NCBI GenBank assembly: GCA_011037195.1 | Contig: JAAEAF010003762.1 | Location: 289,584-353,583 of the forward strand | DNA length: 64,000 nt | Direction: 5' to 3' | Source: Triatoma infestans | Lineage: Eukaryota > Arthropoda > Insecta > Hemiptera > Reduviidae | Shown: positions 46,766 to 58,139 of the stretch, one piece after another | Layout of the letters: each line of letters begins with the position of its first letter | Position numbering within the stretch: the stretch's first letter is position 1 | Notes under the pieces: model-generated | Seen by the model: only the letters and a program-made list of their open reading frames with translations | Told to the model about the DNA's origin: nothing | Databases searched by the model: none | Program-made: the position numbers and the translations under genes

Positions 46766-47618
46766 TTTTTTTAATATTAGCAATTTCTCGTGGTAATATA
46801 CTTGATTATAACATAAAATTCCAAAGAGCCTCTAATTTTATAGTGGAGGTACCCTTGTAAAATCATTTTATACACTTCAGTGACTTCACCAAAAAGATCT
46901 GGCTGCCTTATGACCTTTTCACCTTAACAGAAAGAATATCCCCAGTTACTCTGATATCCTTAAACGCTTGTACTTTAACTCCTGGATGCAGTTCACCATA
47001 GTCAATACTCACAGTACATTATGAACAGCTCAGTAAACTAACACCCGTAAACCTCTTGGTTCAATACGCGGTGGTAATTGGCTTTAGCTTATCTAATTAA
47101 CTGATTTTATGGTGACAAAACTTTACACTTTATGTCATTTATTAATATTTCTCAACTAAATTATTCTAATTAATCTAAAGTATTCATAAACTGAACTTAA
47201 CATCATCAATTTTCTGTTAATTATCGAACCCAAAACAAATACAAAATTAATAAAAAGATTTCAATTTTTACCAATCTATTTAATTATATTAAAGTAAACA
47301 TACTCCAATTTTGGTAGGATTAAATTTAAATACAATTCTCATTTAGTAATAAAACAATGCAATCAATCAACTGGAATAATTAATTACTCGGTTTTTAACA
47401 AAAATATATAAAAAATTTCTGAAAGAGTTCAGGAAAGCAATAAACAATTCATTAAATAAATTATTAATTCCAACTGAATTTAATTACATTGAATTGAATT
47501 TTTTTGTTTTTAGAACTGGAAAATTAAGTGCTTATATTAACAGAATGGTAATCTAAATTAAAAATTCATTAAATAAATTAGGTCATTCTATGTCATTTAA
47601 TAACTTAATTTCATTTTC
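46766..47618. other. A+T-rich noncoding stretch
   Basis: Very A+T-rich between 47100 and 47600, with many aaattaat-type words. Nothing recognised. Confidence 0.4.
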
Positions 47619-48193
47619 ACTTTCTCTTATGTATGCAAGGTGACAAATTTTCGAAGTTATGTTATTTTAGAAAGTACGTGATTTCAGGCCTCCTGAGGAT
47701 AAAAAAAAAATCGTTTAGCAAATGGTCCATGTCTGTATGTGATAAAGTATCTCAAAAGATGTTCCATGTTTGTACGTGATAAAGTATCTCAAAAGATGGT
47801 CTATGAGAAAGTGAGATTTTACAAAATTTTTCATAACTGTTCCAACTAATTTCCTTAAACTTGAAATGCCAACTGAACACAGATATAAGCCCGCCACTTT
47901 TATTTTAAACATTTTCCCAGAAAGTTTGATTTTATGAGTGTTCTATTTGTGAGTTTGGCTTAAATTTAAAATTCCGCTTCAAAGGCTCTCAAAGAAATTC
48001 AAACAGATAGCGCTGTCTCGTAAACAAGTTCCTACTGAGGGGTGCCTAAGTGGGGTAAAATCCCCACTCCTTTATATATAATGCAGGTCCAACTTATAGT
48101 TTAGTAAATATTGCAAGTTTAAAAGAAAATTTCTCTATTAGATTTGAATTAATTTTGGTAGGAAAAAGTCATGTCAGTTTTTCCCCACAAGAT
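47619..48193 (-). mobile_element. Family H copy, reverse orientation
   Basis: The 3' terminus in inverse form (actttctcttat) is at 47619. The 5' terminus in decayed inverse form (gtcatgtcagtttttcccca) is at about 48168-48187. A module block lies at 47830-47935. A 37-bp tandem duplication (ccatgtctgtatgtgataaa...) lies at 47724-47797. Confidence 0.65.
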
Positions 48194-48545
48194 TTTTAAC
48201 TTGGAATTGTTGTTTTTGTTGTTTTGTCATGGTCTTGATTTGCGCAGTTTCAAGGCATAATCAGATCATTCTAGGACCAACACTACTTCTCAATTACAAG
48301 ACTGCCGGAAGATTCATAAACAATTGTCTGAGTTTTTTCTGCACCTCTACTTGGTCTTACAAGAGTCGGTTCTATTGGCATTTGAGAAAGAATATTTGAA
48401 AGAAACATGTGGAAAATTAAGATGAGAATGGAGAGCTGGGGAAGTTGAAGAAAGGAGAAATACATTAATATAGATAAATGGCAACGAATTGTGAGAGGCA
48501 ATGGATATAGGTAATATATGGAAGATTCTTCTCGACCGTTGCTTT
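48194..48545. other. Noncoding; no recognised content
   Basis: The 109-codon reverse frame at 48283-48612 overlaps the following hairpin and shows no motif. Confidence 0.35.
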
Positions 48546-49020
48546 TATGAAGGAAAAGGATCGTGAGATTCGGTCTTTTTTTGGAAAAAATAAAAAAACA
48601 AATTCTTGCCAACGTTTCGACAAATATATTGTCTTTTTCAAGGCATAAAAAATAAAAAAATAAAAACTATTAAATAATCTTTAAAACATATCAAACTTGA
48701 AAACTTATGTATAATTTTGTAAATAAAAAGTTGAGAACACCTCAACAACACAGAGAATAGTGAACAATTAAAAATGATTTTGTTCACTATTTATTTGTTC
48801 ACTATTCTCTGGTGTTGTTGAGGTGTTCTCAACTTTTTATTTCCAAAATTTTACATAAGTTTTCAAGTTTGATATGTTTTGAAGATTATTAATAGTTTTT
48901 TTATTTTAATTTTTTTTATGCCTTGAAAAAGACAATATATTTGTCGAAACGTTGGCAAGAATTTAAGTTTTTTTATTTTTTTCAAAAAAAGACCGAAACT
49001 CACGATCCTTTTCCTTCATA
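48546..49020. repeat. 475-bp near-perfect hairpin, arms about 222 bp
   Basis: The left arm (48546-48767) runs from tatgaaggaaaaggatcgtg to cagagaatagtgaacaa. Its inverse runs from ttgttcactattctctg to cacgatccttttccttcata (48795-49020). Only about 27 bases separate the arms. Differences are a few substitutions and A/T-run length changes. Each arm contains ttgccaacgtttcgacaaat or its inverse. A transcript through it would fold into a long double strand. Confidence 0.95.
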
Positions 49021-49059
49021 GGTAATATACTTGAAAGTATTTAAGGAGGGAAAAGGAGT

Positions 49060-49360
49060 CCATTAGGAGGCAGTTGGAAATGCGTACATTACGGCATTCC
49101 TCTTAACCATCGGCCGTGGAACATTGTTGACTGGGCACTAGGCCTAGAAAATGCATAAGCTTAGTAAAAATGTGATCGATATGAATCATTTTTCCAGATC
49201 GAGGAAGAGACAATGTTTCAGGTCATCTGGCATTACGAGGGCCTGGCAAGAACGAGATTGCTCTGTGGCCAGAGAAACTTCCTAGTGGATGTTATCGAAT
49301 TAGTTGAATCGATAGCAAGTTACGATCTCTCTAAGCGTATGATTAATGTTAGTTAATGGG
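49060..49360 (+). pseudogene. LINE C-terminal scrap (post-RNase H Cys/His region)
   Basis: Readings in shifting frames give L-L-T-I-G-R-G and A-L-G-L-E-N-A, then E-E-E-T-M-F-Q-V-I-W-H-Y-E-G-L-A and R-T-R-L-L-C-G-Q-R-N-F-L. This matches the E-E-E-T-A-x-H-V-x-C-x-C-E-x-L block seen intact in the LINE at 3765-5105. The Cys residues are partly lost (C to Y). A stop follows at about 49356. Confidence 0.6.
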
Positions 49361-52177
49361 AAGGGAGTTCAGGAGATCGGCATGGTTCGTTGTGATTGTG
49401 TGCACTGGTACCAGTCCACTACTTTTTATTCTATACTAAGCGATTAGAACGAATAGATTGGAGCTGGATGAGAGGAATGGAAGAAAAAAGGAGGCAGCAG
49501 AAGTTGACTGGAAGTTAGTTAGTCAGCAAACAGAAGTCCATTGAGACTGTATGGTTAATGAAAGAAGAGTGAGAGAGTGTACCAAAAATACCTACCTCAG
49601 CAAAGTTTAGCAATCGTCGGCGCAAACATAAATGAAAATGCTTTGCCAGGACAAACAAAGGCGCTTATCAGGAGAAATGGACACCAAAATTATAGCACCA
49701 TACAAATGCTAATAATAATAATACGAATCGAAGTTAGGACAAACAACAAATCGAACAAACCGGAAATGAATACTAGAAAGCTCTTTCCTGATTCCTTGAA
49801 ATCCAATCACTCCAAAAACAAGGAAGGAGGATTAATAAACCAAAAACAAATAAACAATATTACAAAAACAATCCCAATTTTAATCCTCATAATAACTGAG
49901 ATGTTGAAAGAGCATACAGAAATGTGTTTGGCAAGTAGCTATCAGACATGGAACCAGCAGAATACTAAAAATGAAAGTGTATTAGTGATAGGATGGGATC
50001 ATTTATAGTAAATAGTAGTGCTGGTGAGGAGGAAGTAAATTATTTGATAGCTCCATCTTGTAATCTAGACCCTGGGCTAGATATCGAACTATTTGCCTCC
50101 ACCCCTATGGAATGCTGGGAGTATCCCTTAGAATAAAATAAAAATAAAGTCATAAGATATATATATATATCTATATATATATATATATATAATATATATT
50201 ATATGTGTGTGGTGTGTGTGTGTGGGTGTAAGATTCTTTCCCTTTTTCTTTTTGAGGGTTTGTAAGAATTCTCCACGATGAGCTGGGAAAGGGAGGGAAG
50301 ACGACTAGAAAAGTAGTAATACTTGGCAGAGCTGGAGGGAAAAGCTGGAAAACTGGAAGCAGCTATAAACATAGAGATATTGCTCTGAAACAACATGGCT
50401 GGCTAGAGGAGAAACTGCGGCTACTTTTTAAGGAAATAAGTGGGTCGGAAATGATAGGAGTTGGTCTAGATTTGTTATTACGCAAAAAAAAGGGGGGTTC
50501 ATTTTAATAGCTGCTGGGGAAACCATGTGCAGAGTTATGTAAGTGGAGCAGGCGGAGCCATATTTGCTTTCAAAGCACTAGTCGAGCTAATAAACATCCC
50601 ACATTAGCTCTAAAAATGCTAATAAAACAAATGAACACAAATTCAAGCCAAAAAAACAAATACAGTACGACGCTGGTTTATTAAATATAAATCTATTTTA
50701 TTTCAATTTAATTTTCAAATTCTAATAAAATAAAAAATTAATTTCTCAAAGATACAAAAAGAATTATTATATTACTTTGTTAAATTTAAATTTCCAAACA
50801 TAAAAAAAAGACTGACGTTTTCAATTTAGCCAAAATTGAATCTTTTAATAGTCTGAAAGTGATGTTTACCAAATTTATAATAAGTCTTTTTTACAAAACT
50901 TTACTTCAAAAAGAAATTTTCTTAAAAATAATATTAAAATGACTGTATCTAGAATATTTATATAAATTTTATAAACAATAAAATAAATGTATAAATAGAT
51001 AGTTTTAAATTTCATTTTCTGGAACTAGATTCTATTTTTCAAGAAAAATGACGTTGAATTGAGGGTTGATCGGTTAAAAGTTTGAGAATTTTTTTTTTTT
51101 TAATATGAACACTTTGCATAAATTTAATTTCCATGGCAATAAATCTTAATAATTATATCAATAATAATATATTGATTAAAATAACATATATTATAATAAT
51201 TGATATATTATTATTAAATAATAACAGATTATTTTTAAAAAAGTACTTGAAATAACTCAAAATTATTCTTTATTCTGATCTCGTAAACAAGTGTATTCTT
51301 TGTGGCCTTATCGCCCTCACCAGAACAACGACAAAGTTAATAATCAGTAAGAAAATAAATTAAAAATCTGATTTGAAATACTCTCTTACGCAGTTTTAGT
51401 AAAATTTCTTAAATTGGGAAATGTCATTGGGAAATTGGGATTGGAGTCATTTGCCCTAACTTCAGTAAATACATAATTCGTGGGTGCATAAGTGCCTACC
51501 CAGCCAGATAGTAATCGCCAAAATAGCAGTACTTCCTCAATAACAGATATACAAGAGACAAAATTGACAGACAGTCTAAATAAGCAATGTATTCTCGTAA
51601 AGGTTGGTTAAAAACATATTTGCAGTAGATAATTCTGACAGTTGAAAAAAGATGTTTATGATTTTGACTGCAGTAAACACCTACAATCAACTTAACAACA
51701 TATCTGGCGGAAAATGTAGCTAAACATTAAGGGAAATAAGGTTGTAATGCAAGAAATAAAAACACGTCAGAGGTTACCTAATGACTAGATTTGCTTTATC
51801 TCTCACACCAACGTCAGGAAGCGCTGCTTGCAAACATTCTCCTAGTGTTTGTATACTCTGCCACTCTCACTTTCTTCTCTTGAAATCACACTAGCCGTTT
51901 CTTTTACACATCACAATTTATCAAACCAACGACTTAACAACAACTGGCATCAGCAACTACGGCCATATTGTTTCTTGTTTTTTTTTTTTTTCAGCATTCA
52001 GTCTCTTCTAACCATCTCAATTACTCTCTGTTAAAACTACTGAGAGAGGAAGAACATGCTCTGTTTTCTTTCAATATTTCTCCACAAAAACTTACCACTA
52101 CATATATGTTTTTTTCTGATACTGACTGTCCATTAGGAATAATCTGCTCGCTTTATAGTTATGGCCCGTTCTGTCCG

Positions 52178-52218
<41 letters not shown>

Positions 52219-52693
52219 CCATATTCAGGTTTCATAATGAAACAGTCACGGAGATTGTACTAAACATACATCTAAACAAATATACCTCTTTGACTTGTAT
52301 ATCACTTTCCCAATAATAAACATTTCATTTTCATTTTATTGAGTTATTCCAAACAGATGCCCTGTTAGTAACTGAGAGATTTAAATCGATTTATTCAGGA
52401 TCTTCTATACTTTTAGCTCACGAAAACAACGAATGGTGTTCGATTAGCGTTGCGATTCACACAATTATGAATTCGCCACACTAACGTCGAAGCTGGTTGC
52501 AAAGCTAAAAGCAAAACTGTAAGACCAGCTGATCATGAACTCATCAAAAACTTGGCTCTTATAGGATAAAAAATCAATGGATATAGTAAAGTTTATTTAA
52601 CCTATTAGAACTCCATTTTTACACCAGTTTAAGTCAACTGAAACAATTTATAAATGTCAAAAACCAACCCTCATCTAGTTGTAACCCTTTGTT
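49361..52693. other. Noncoding; compound TA/GT microsatellite 50157-50226; CG/CA tract 52176-52215
   Basis: The longest frame (143 codons, 49577-50008) is low in complexity and has no recognised motif. 50590-51250 is extremely A+T-rich. At 51365 atctgatttgaaatactctc is a degraded family H start. Confidence 0.4.
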
Positions 52694-53159
52694 ACTTTCT
52701 CTTATATCTGTAGAAGTAAATATTGAACTTCTCACCACACTTACATGTTTTGAGGATTGTAGACAATAAACAAAACTAGGAGTAAGAGAAAGTAAAAAAA
52801 GTTTTTGTATGTGTGTGCCGCGCCTAAGTAAAGTTTCGATCTATACTCATCAATCGATATATAACTTTATTGATTTTTCTTTTAATTTTCAGTTTTCTCG
52901 TTTTCTCGAAAACAAGTTTCTCGCAAACTTTTAATTTTACCTTTTTTTCTGGGTTATGAAAGATTTAAAAAGCTCTAAACTGACTGTTTAGTTTTGCTGA
53001 AGTTGTTACAAACGTTGCTTGAAAATCCCTTGGACTTAGTCAGTTAGATTCAAATATAATTTATACTCTATTTGTCATACTTATTTGTAACATTCAAACC
53101 CAATTAAGTTTAATAATAACTGCAGTAACAGAAAGTCGTGTGAATGTTTCACACGAGAT
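52694..53159 (-). mobile_element. Family H copy, reverse orientation
   Basis: actttctcttat at 52694 and gtcgtgtgaatgtttcacac gagat ending at 53159 are the inverse 3' and 5' termini. A + strand 3' end (ggagtaagagaaagt) at 52779-52793 shows that another copy overlaps or is nested. Confidence 0.65.
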
Positions 53160-54052
53160 TTTTCTTAAATATATTTATATACAAGAAAATTATATGGATA
53201 TATATATATATATATATATATTAGACAACAGATAATTACTATTACTAGTTGATATATGTATTTATATATAATTCCGTGTATCTCATAACTGTACATTAAT
53301 TAATTTAAAGGAAGTTAATGTATTATTATTATTAATCTATGAAATGTGTCATACGACGATTTATTTTGCATTATTTATTAAATCCAATCAATTAATTTCA
53401 TAATTCATTAATATTTAACTGATAATTGAATAATAATTGATCAAAATATGTACCGTATTGATGAATAATTGAAGAATAATTTAACACCCATACTGATTTA
53501 ATGGCCTTTATGTCATGGTCTTATTGTAGGAAGTCGCAATGGGAATGCCACACCTTCACTTGAAGACAAAAAGTCATTTTTTTCTGTAACCTCACGAAGT
53601 TTTCTAATACGCATCAACAATTTTTTTTTTAGTGTTCCGTTTTTAAATGGCGGATTCCGGAACTATTTTATTTCCAATTGAACATAGTATTTTTTTTGTT
53701 TTCAGTTATAAAAACTAGATTTTTTTCACGAAAAATAGCGAATTCAATTAGATTGGGTGAATAGTACACATGCTACATTCATTTCGGTTTAATAAAGATA
53801 CTAAAACAATAAAATTACCTTTTTTTATCAATGAGATGTTCAAATGTAGAAAACGCCCATGATTTTATTATACACACCTTCGCTCTTTCAGTAGCTGCAG
53901 CGATAGAAGCTGAATTGCAGTGCTCCTGCAGGGCTCTGAAATTCTATACTGTTGTCGCACAACTGAAGTTATCAGATGTAGGCCACTGTACACGAGCTAC
54001 GTGTTAAATCAGCCGACCATTCAGGCCAAAACATTGAAGTAAGTCCTTCCCA
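53160..54052. other. Noncoding; (TA)n at 53197-53221
   Basis: A+T-rich. The 53880-54050 part may be the decayed downstream part of the transposase scrap that follows on the reverse strand. Confidence 0.4.
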
Positions 54053-54244
54053 CTAGGTAAATTTACGACTTAAATATTGAGTTACATTGGGCAGGATAAT
54101 ATCGTCTACCTGAAACCACATGCGATGGCGAAGATACAGTGGTAAATCCTTTAAAAGATTAGGCAATGTGTTGCTTGTGAACAAATTGAGAAAGAAATAA
54201 CCAGCTGCATTGTTTACAAAAAAGTACGACTCCAATAAAGTCAA
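54053..54244 (-). pseudogene. Possible Tc1/mariner-superfamily transposase scrap
   Basis: The reverse-strand frame reads N-T-L-P-N-L-L-K-D-L-P-L-Y-L-R-H, R-M-W-F-Q-V-D-D and later N-V-T-Q-Y-L-S-R-K-F. This resembles the block L-P-x-L-L-x-D-V-P-L ... R-M-W-F-Q-H-D-G-A-P-P-H ... V-R-E-Y-L in a group of DDE transposases. The H-D-G-A-P-P-H part is decayed and the downstream catalytic block is not seen. Confidence 0.5.
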
Positions 54245-54949
54245 AATTAAGTGAGACTGCCACCATGCTGTCTGTAGAGTTCTTAAGCAAAAATATCATA
54301 CACCAACCTTAGCATTCAAATATCAAATGACCAAATAAAAGTAAGGACCAATGGAAAAAGACAAGTAATAATAATAAATGGTAAGTAAAATATATGGAAG
54401 CAAAATGTGAAGTAAATAAGGACTTCTATCTGAAATTAAATATATATTGTTCATAATTTTGTACAATCATGCATTTATTTAGTTAAATTTCTTATTATTT
54501 CACTACTAACAATAATTTTGTTTCTCTTACATATTTAAGAGGAAGTAATCACCAATTCGTGCCAGTTTTTCAAAAAGCGTTTTCGTCGGAAATTCATGTA
54601 TTTTGAAGTCCTCTGATATAATCTCTTTCACTCATTCTGTAGGGTTGAACTGTTTTCTTTCTTTTTCCAGTGGTCCGCCATTTTATCGATAACTACAACC
54701 AACGAGTTGTCTGCCGTACTAAATACTCGTATAAGAACCTAACACAGTTTTCTACGAAAATTTATTTTAGAGAAGTTCTGGGAGAACTGGGTTGTCATGG
54801 TAACCAATAAAGTGTCATTTTAAAGCGTCTTTATAAAGGGAGCTGCGAAGGTACAAAAAAAAATTTGCCTTTAGGAAGAAGTCGCACAAAGCTAACATTC
54901 CTTGATCAACTCCCTGAGCTATGCTAAGTAAGAATATCACTTATTCCTA
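54245..54949. other. Noncoding stretch
   Basis: No recognised content. Confidence 0.35.
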
Positions 54950-55620
54950 GCTTATATAGATCCTCCATTGACATTCGCTAACAAAATAATCTAAATGTAA
55001 TCTCTGTATGAGGAGGGCATTGACTAAGATAAATAGTAAATACAGTTTTCTTCTTTCCAGCTTCACACAGTATACAGATGGCATTGACCTGCTTCCCAAG
55101 GTATGCACATGTCCAGGTATAGGAACGTTCCAGGTCTATCAAGAATCTTATTATCCACAGATCCAACTATTACTTAGCGAAATCTGATCTAACTCCTTCA
55201 GATCTTTTGGCCTATGTACAGCTTCTCATATCGGTCTAGTGCCTCTCTCCAATTCTGCTAGTCTCCATTTCTTGACATTCACAATACCGTTTTGAGACTG
55301 CCAGCATAAGTGCTGGTCTGCAAAATACTATGCTAGACTCATCCTCTTCAAGCTCATCAACATTGTTATTCTCTTCTATCCCTGTTCGTCTAGGATTCTA
55401 GAAGACTCCAGGGATCCAGAAAACTCAACCGTTCTTCATTGAGCAAGACCCATTGTCTTCTGCAATTTCCTACTAGCTTTGAATCACAACAGTGTTTCAC
55501 TAGTGCCTTCACAGTTGCTTGATTATCAGTGACCTCAACAATATCTCTCTGGATCGTCTCTAACATTTCACAATACTCCATAATGCCAAAGATCACCGAT
55601 GCAAGTCTATCTAAAGCAAC
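54950..55620 (-). pseudogene. LINE RNase H and Cys/His C-terminal remnant
   Basis: The reverse-strand frame opens with E-V-T-D-N-Q-A-T-V-K-A-L, equivalent to the third RNase H block Y-S-D-S-Q-A-A-x-x-A-L, then S-K-L-V-G-N-C-R. A region with several stops follows, including V-S-K-R-Y-C-E-C-Q-E. Later comes C-I-L-C-E-A-G-K-K-K-T-V-F and L-S-Q-C-P, corresponding to the C-x-x-C ... H-x-x-x-x-C motif. The order matches the I/R1-type tail at 3765-5105, but the sequence is much more decayed and is a different copy. Confidence 0.62.
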
Positions 55621-56926
55621 AGTTTTAATTTTTTTTTTATGAATTATTGGATTTTTTATTCAAAATAGTCACTTTCTCAAATATATTTTTATTCATAAAA
55701 AATAAAAAAGTTTCTGTACAAATATCTTTCCTTGAATTGTGTGTACAATAGCTACGAAAGGTATATACATATACAAAGTCGAGAAAAGGTTGTGTAAGCA
55801 CTTAAATGATAGCTGTTTCCATTTTTTTAAATATTCAAAAAAGTAGTTTAAAAAATATATTATTTAATACTAAATGACCTTCAGTTTTTACAAATGAATC
55901 GTTCATTTCAGTGGTGAAGTCCAAAGTAAAGTTTGCATCTTGAACAGACTATAAATTTTTTAGTTAAATGGATTTATTACAAATTTTATATAAAGAGGGA
56001 AAAATAAAATAAAATAAATCACAAGGGCAATCAACGGACAATGGGGTTCATTACCTGATTCATTTACAATTCAGTAATAAATGTGTCCTAAAATTTAATA
56101 ATTTCTCTGCTCACTATTGTCAACAGAATTAGAAATGAAGTAAATGAGAAAAAATCTTTAAAAAATACCATCTACTAAAATGTCTACTCCTCTTATCATT
56201 GGCACAAAATCCTAAAAAACGAGATAGCATTTGTTTACAATCTCTTATAAAATTTTCGAAATTGAAAAATAATTATTTATTTGATCAGACGATAAAGTGC
56301 CACTATTACACATTGAAGATTTACATCTGAACTAGAGTTGTAAACGGAATTACGTTTAACAAATATTACATTATTTTTTTACAGTTAAAACTGTTAAAAC
56401 AAAAAATTAAAAAAAGTTATCAAAACTGGTAAGAATGTAACATCTTTATGATAATGTTATTTATGGGAAGCTTACCTGCAGAAAGGTAGTAGGAAACCTG
56501 CAGAACATTAGGTTGAAGTTAAGCAGAATTATATTATAATTTCTCTAATATTTAATTTATAATTAAATTGATTTTAAAATATTAAAATAAATATTAAATT
56601 ATGAATTTTACTTTAACATTATTAATATATTTTATCAATTTCATCCAAAATCTTGAAATTTGTTTAATTAAAAGATGGCAACCCTTTTAATCTCTAGAGA
56701 TTATAGCGATGATTTTAGAAGAAAAATTGTCAAATTAGTCAACTTTCGAAGAAAGAAATAAATTATTGTTTATATTTATTTATTTATTATTATTGTTGTT
56801 TTTATTATTAAAGTATTAAAAAAAAAACTTCTTTTTCTTTCTAATCATTTTAGCAAAAAATCATAATGCAATCATTCAAGTAATACTATTGGAAAAGTTA
56901 AAAATAGAAGTGTAGAATTATAGCGG
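55621..56926. other. A+T-rich noncoding stretch upstream of the LINE
   Basis: No frame or repeat I can support. The 56550-56820 part is over three-quarters A+T by eye. Confidence 0.4.
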
Positions 56927-57268
56927 ATGACAAGAAGTTCGAGAGGCAGAGTAATTAGAAGTACTCAGGGGGACCCTTGAGATTTGTAGATAGGGCTACT
57001 AGTAAGAGAGAGTGCAAGAGTTAGAGAGTGACATTGAGTGTAAGTTTCATTGAGTTTATTGGATCCCCCTCCAAGCTAATATAATCCTTCTGACATTCTG
57101 ACTCTCAGATAAAATTTATATCTTTGGAAGAGTTGTTATTTTATAGAGATTTACTTATCGATAAATATTGGGATAATAATTATGTCAAAGTAGCTTTTCT
57201 TCATTAGAATTTTTAGGATATTTAAATGGAGATATTTTTAATTTTAGCAAAAGAACATTGCTTCAGCA
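56927..57268 (+). other. Presumed 5' leader of the two-ORF LINE
   Basis: It shifts from A+T-rich DNA to a purine-rich stretch (gacaagaagttcgagaggca). A 17-codon frame at 56927-56980 starts M-T-R-S-S-R-G-R and is probably incidental. The exact 5' end and target-site duplication are not visible. Confidence 0.4.
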
Positions 57269-58139
57269 ATGAATTCGTTAACAAACGAAATGAAAGCGAT
57301 GAGAAAAGACTTTGACACAATTAGGGAAGAAAATAAACGTATTTCCTTAGCAGTTTCTTCTTGTGATAGTCTTTTAAAAAGTCATTTCGCGAATTTAAAC
57401 GGGAAACCACCCAGTTAAAAAATATGATCATTAACTTAGAAAAACAAAACTTGCAACTTAAAGGTGAACTTGCTCAGATTCATCGTCTACACATTACAAT
57501 GCTATAAAAATATCAAATTTTCCTAAAGCGGAAAAGGAAGAGCCGTTAGAAGTTTTTAAAAAAATATGCACCGTTGTTGAATTTGATTTTAACTTCGAAT
57601 ATGTTAAAGACTGTTTCTGCTTAAATCCTAGAAATACCAGAGTTCTTCCAATGATTATAATTAAATTTTTAAGAGATAAAGATAAATCATTGTTTCTGAA
57701 ACATTTAAAAGAAAAAAATATCCGCTTGTCATCTGATATGTTTGAGAAGGAAAATCCGAGCGTTCCTATTTATATATCGGAATTTCTATCTCCAATGTTC
57801 AATTCGCTCTTCAAAGAGGCAAGATCTTTAAAAGGAGGTGATGTATTTAAATACGCTTGGGTAAGAAACGGCAGAATTTTCGTTAAAGTTTCAGAAAATT
57901 CGAATGCAAAAATAATAAATAGTAAATCAGATTTAGACGAATATCTGAAACCAAAACTAGTACATGGCGAAAAGAAAGGCCGTTTTGAAGAATACGAAAT
58001 CGAAGAATCTGATGCAACAGATATTTCTGAAGTAAGCCAAGGAAGCAAAACTAAGAAGAGGAAAAAAGTGGGTGGAAAAAAGGCTAGTTACGAGAAGATC
58101 GATCAGTTTTTTCGTTTACCAGAGAAAAAAGAAAAATAG
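57269..58139 (+). pseudogene. LINE ORF1: coiled coil plus baculovirus-FP-like domain, frameshifted
   Basis: The first ATG in a plausible frame is at 57269, with an in-frame TAG just upstream. The N-terminal reading (M-N-S-L-T-N-E-M-K-A-M-R) is charged and heptad-like. A one-base loss near 57385 moves it to another frame, where T-T-Q-L-K-N-M-I-I-N-L-E-K-Q continues the coiled coil. A second shift near 57480 leads into H-Y-N-A-I-K-I-S-N-F-P, the place of the usual Y-S-R-R-N-x-x-x-I-x-x-I/F-P block. From there one frame is open to 58137. It includes Y-I-S-E-F-L-S-P and A-W-V-R-N-G-R-I-F-V-K-V, the FP-type C-terminal signature, and a lysine-rich tail. ORF1 proteins of this kind bind nucleic acid and coat LINE RNA in cytoplasmic particles. 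Intact length would be about 290 residues. Confidence 0.82.

Noticed and set aside
49577..50008. 143-codon + frame rich in Asn, Lys and Ile, perhaps a gag-like protein
   Set aside because: There is no zinc knuckle or other gag signature. It follows a LINE scrap but cannot be tied to it.
57770..58048. 92-codon reverse frame opposite LINE ORF1
   Set aside because: Shadow of the ORF1 reading, which has FP-domain motifs.
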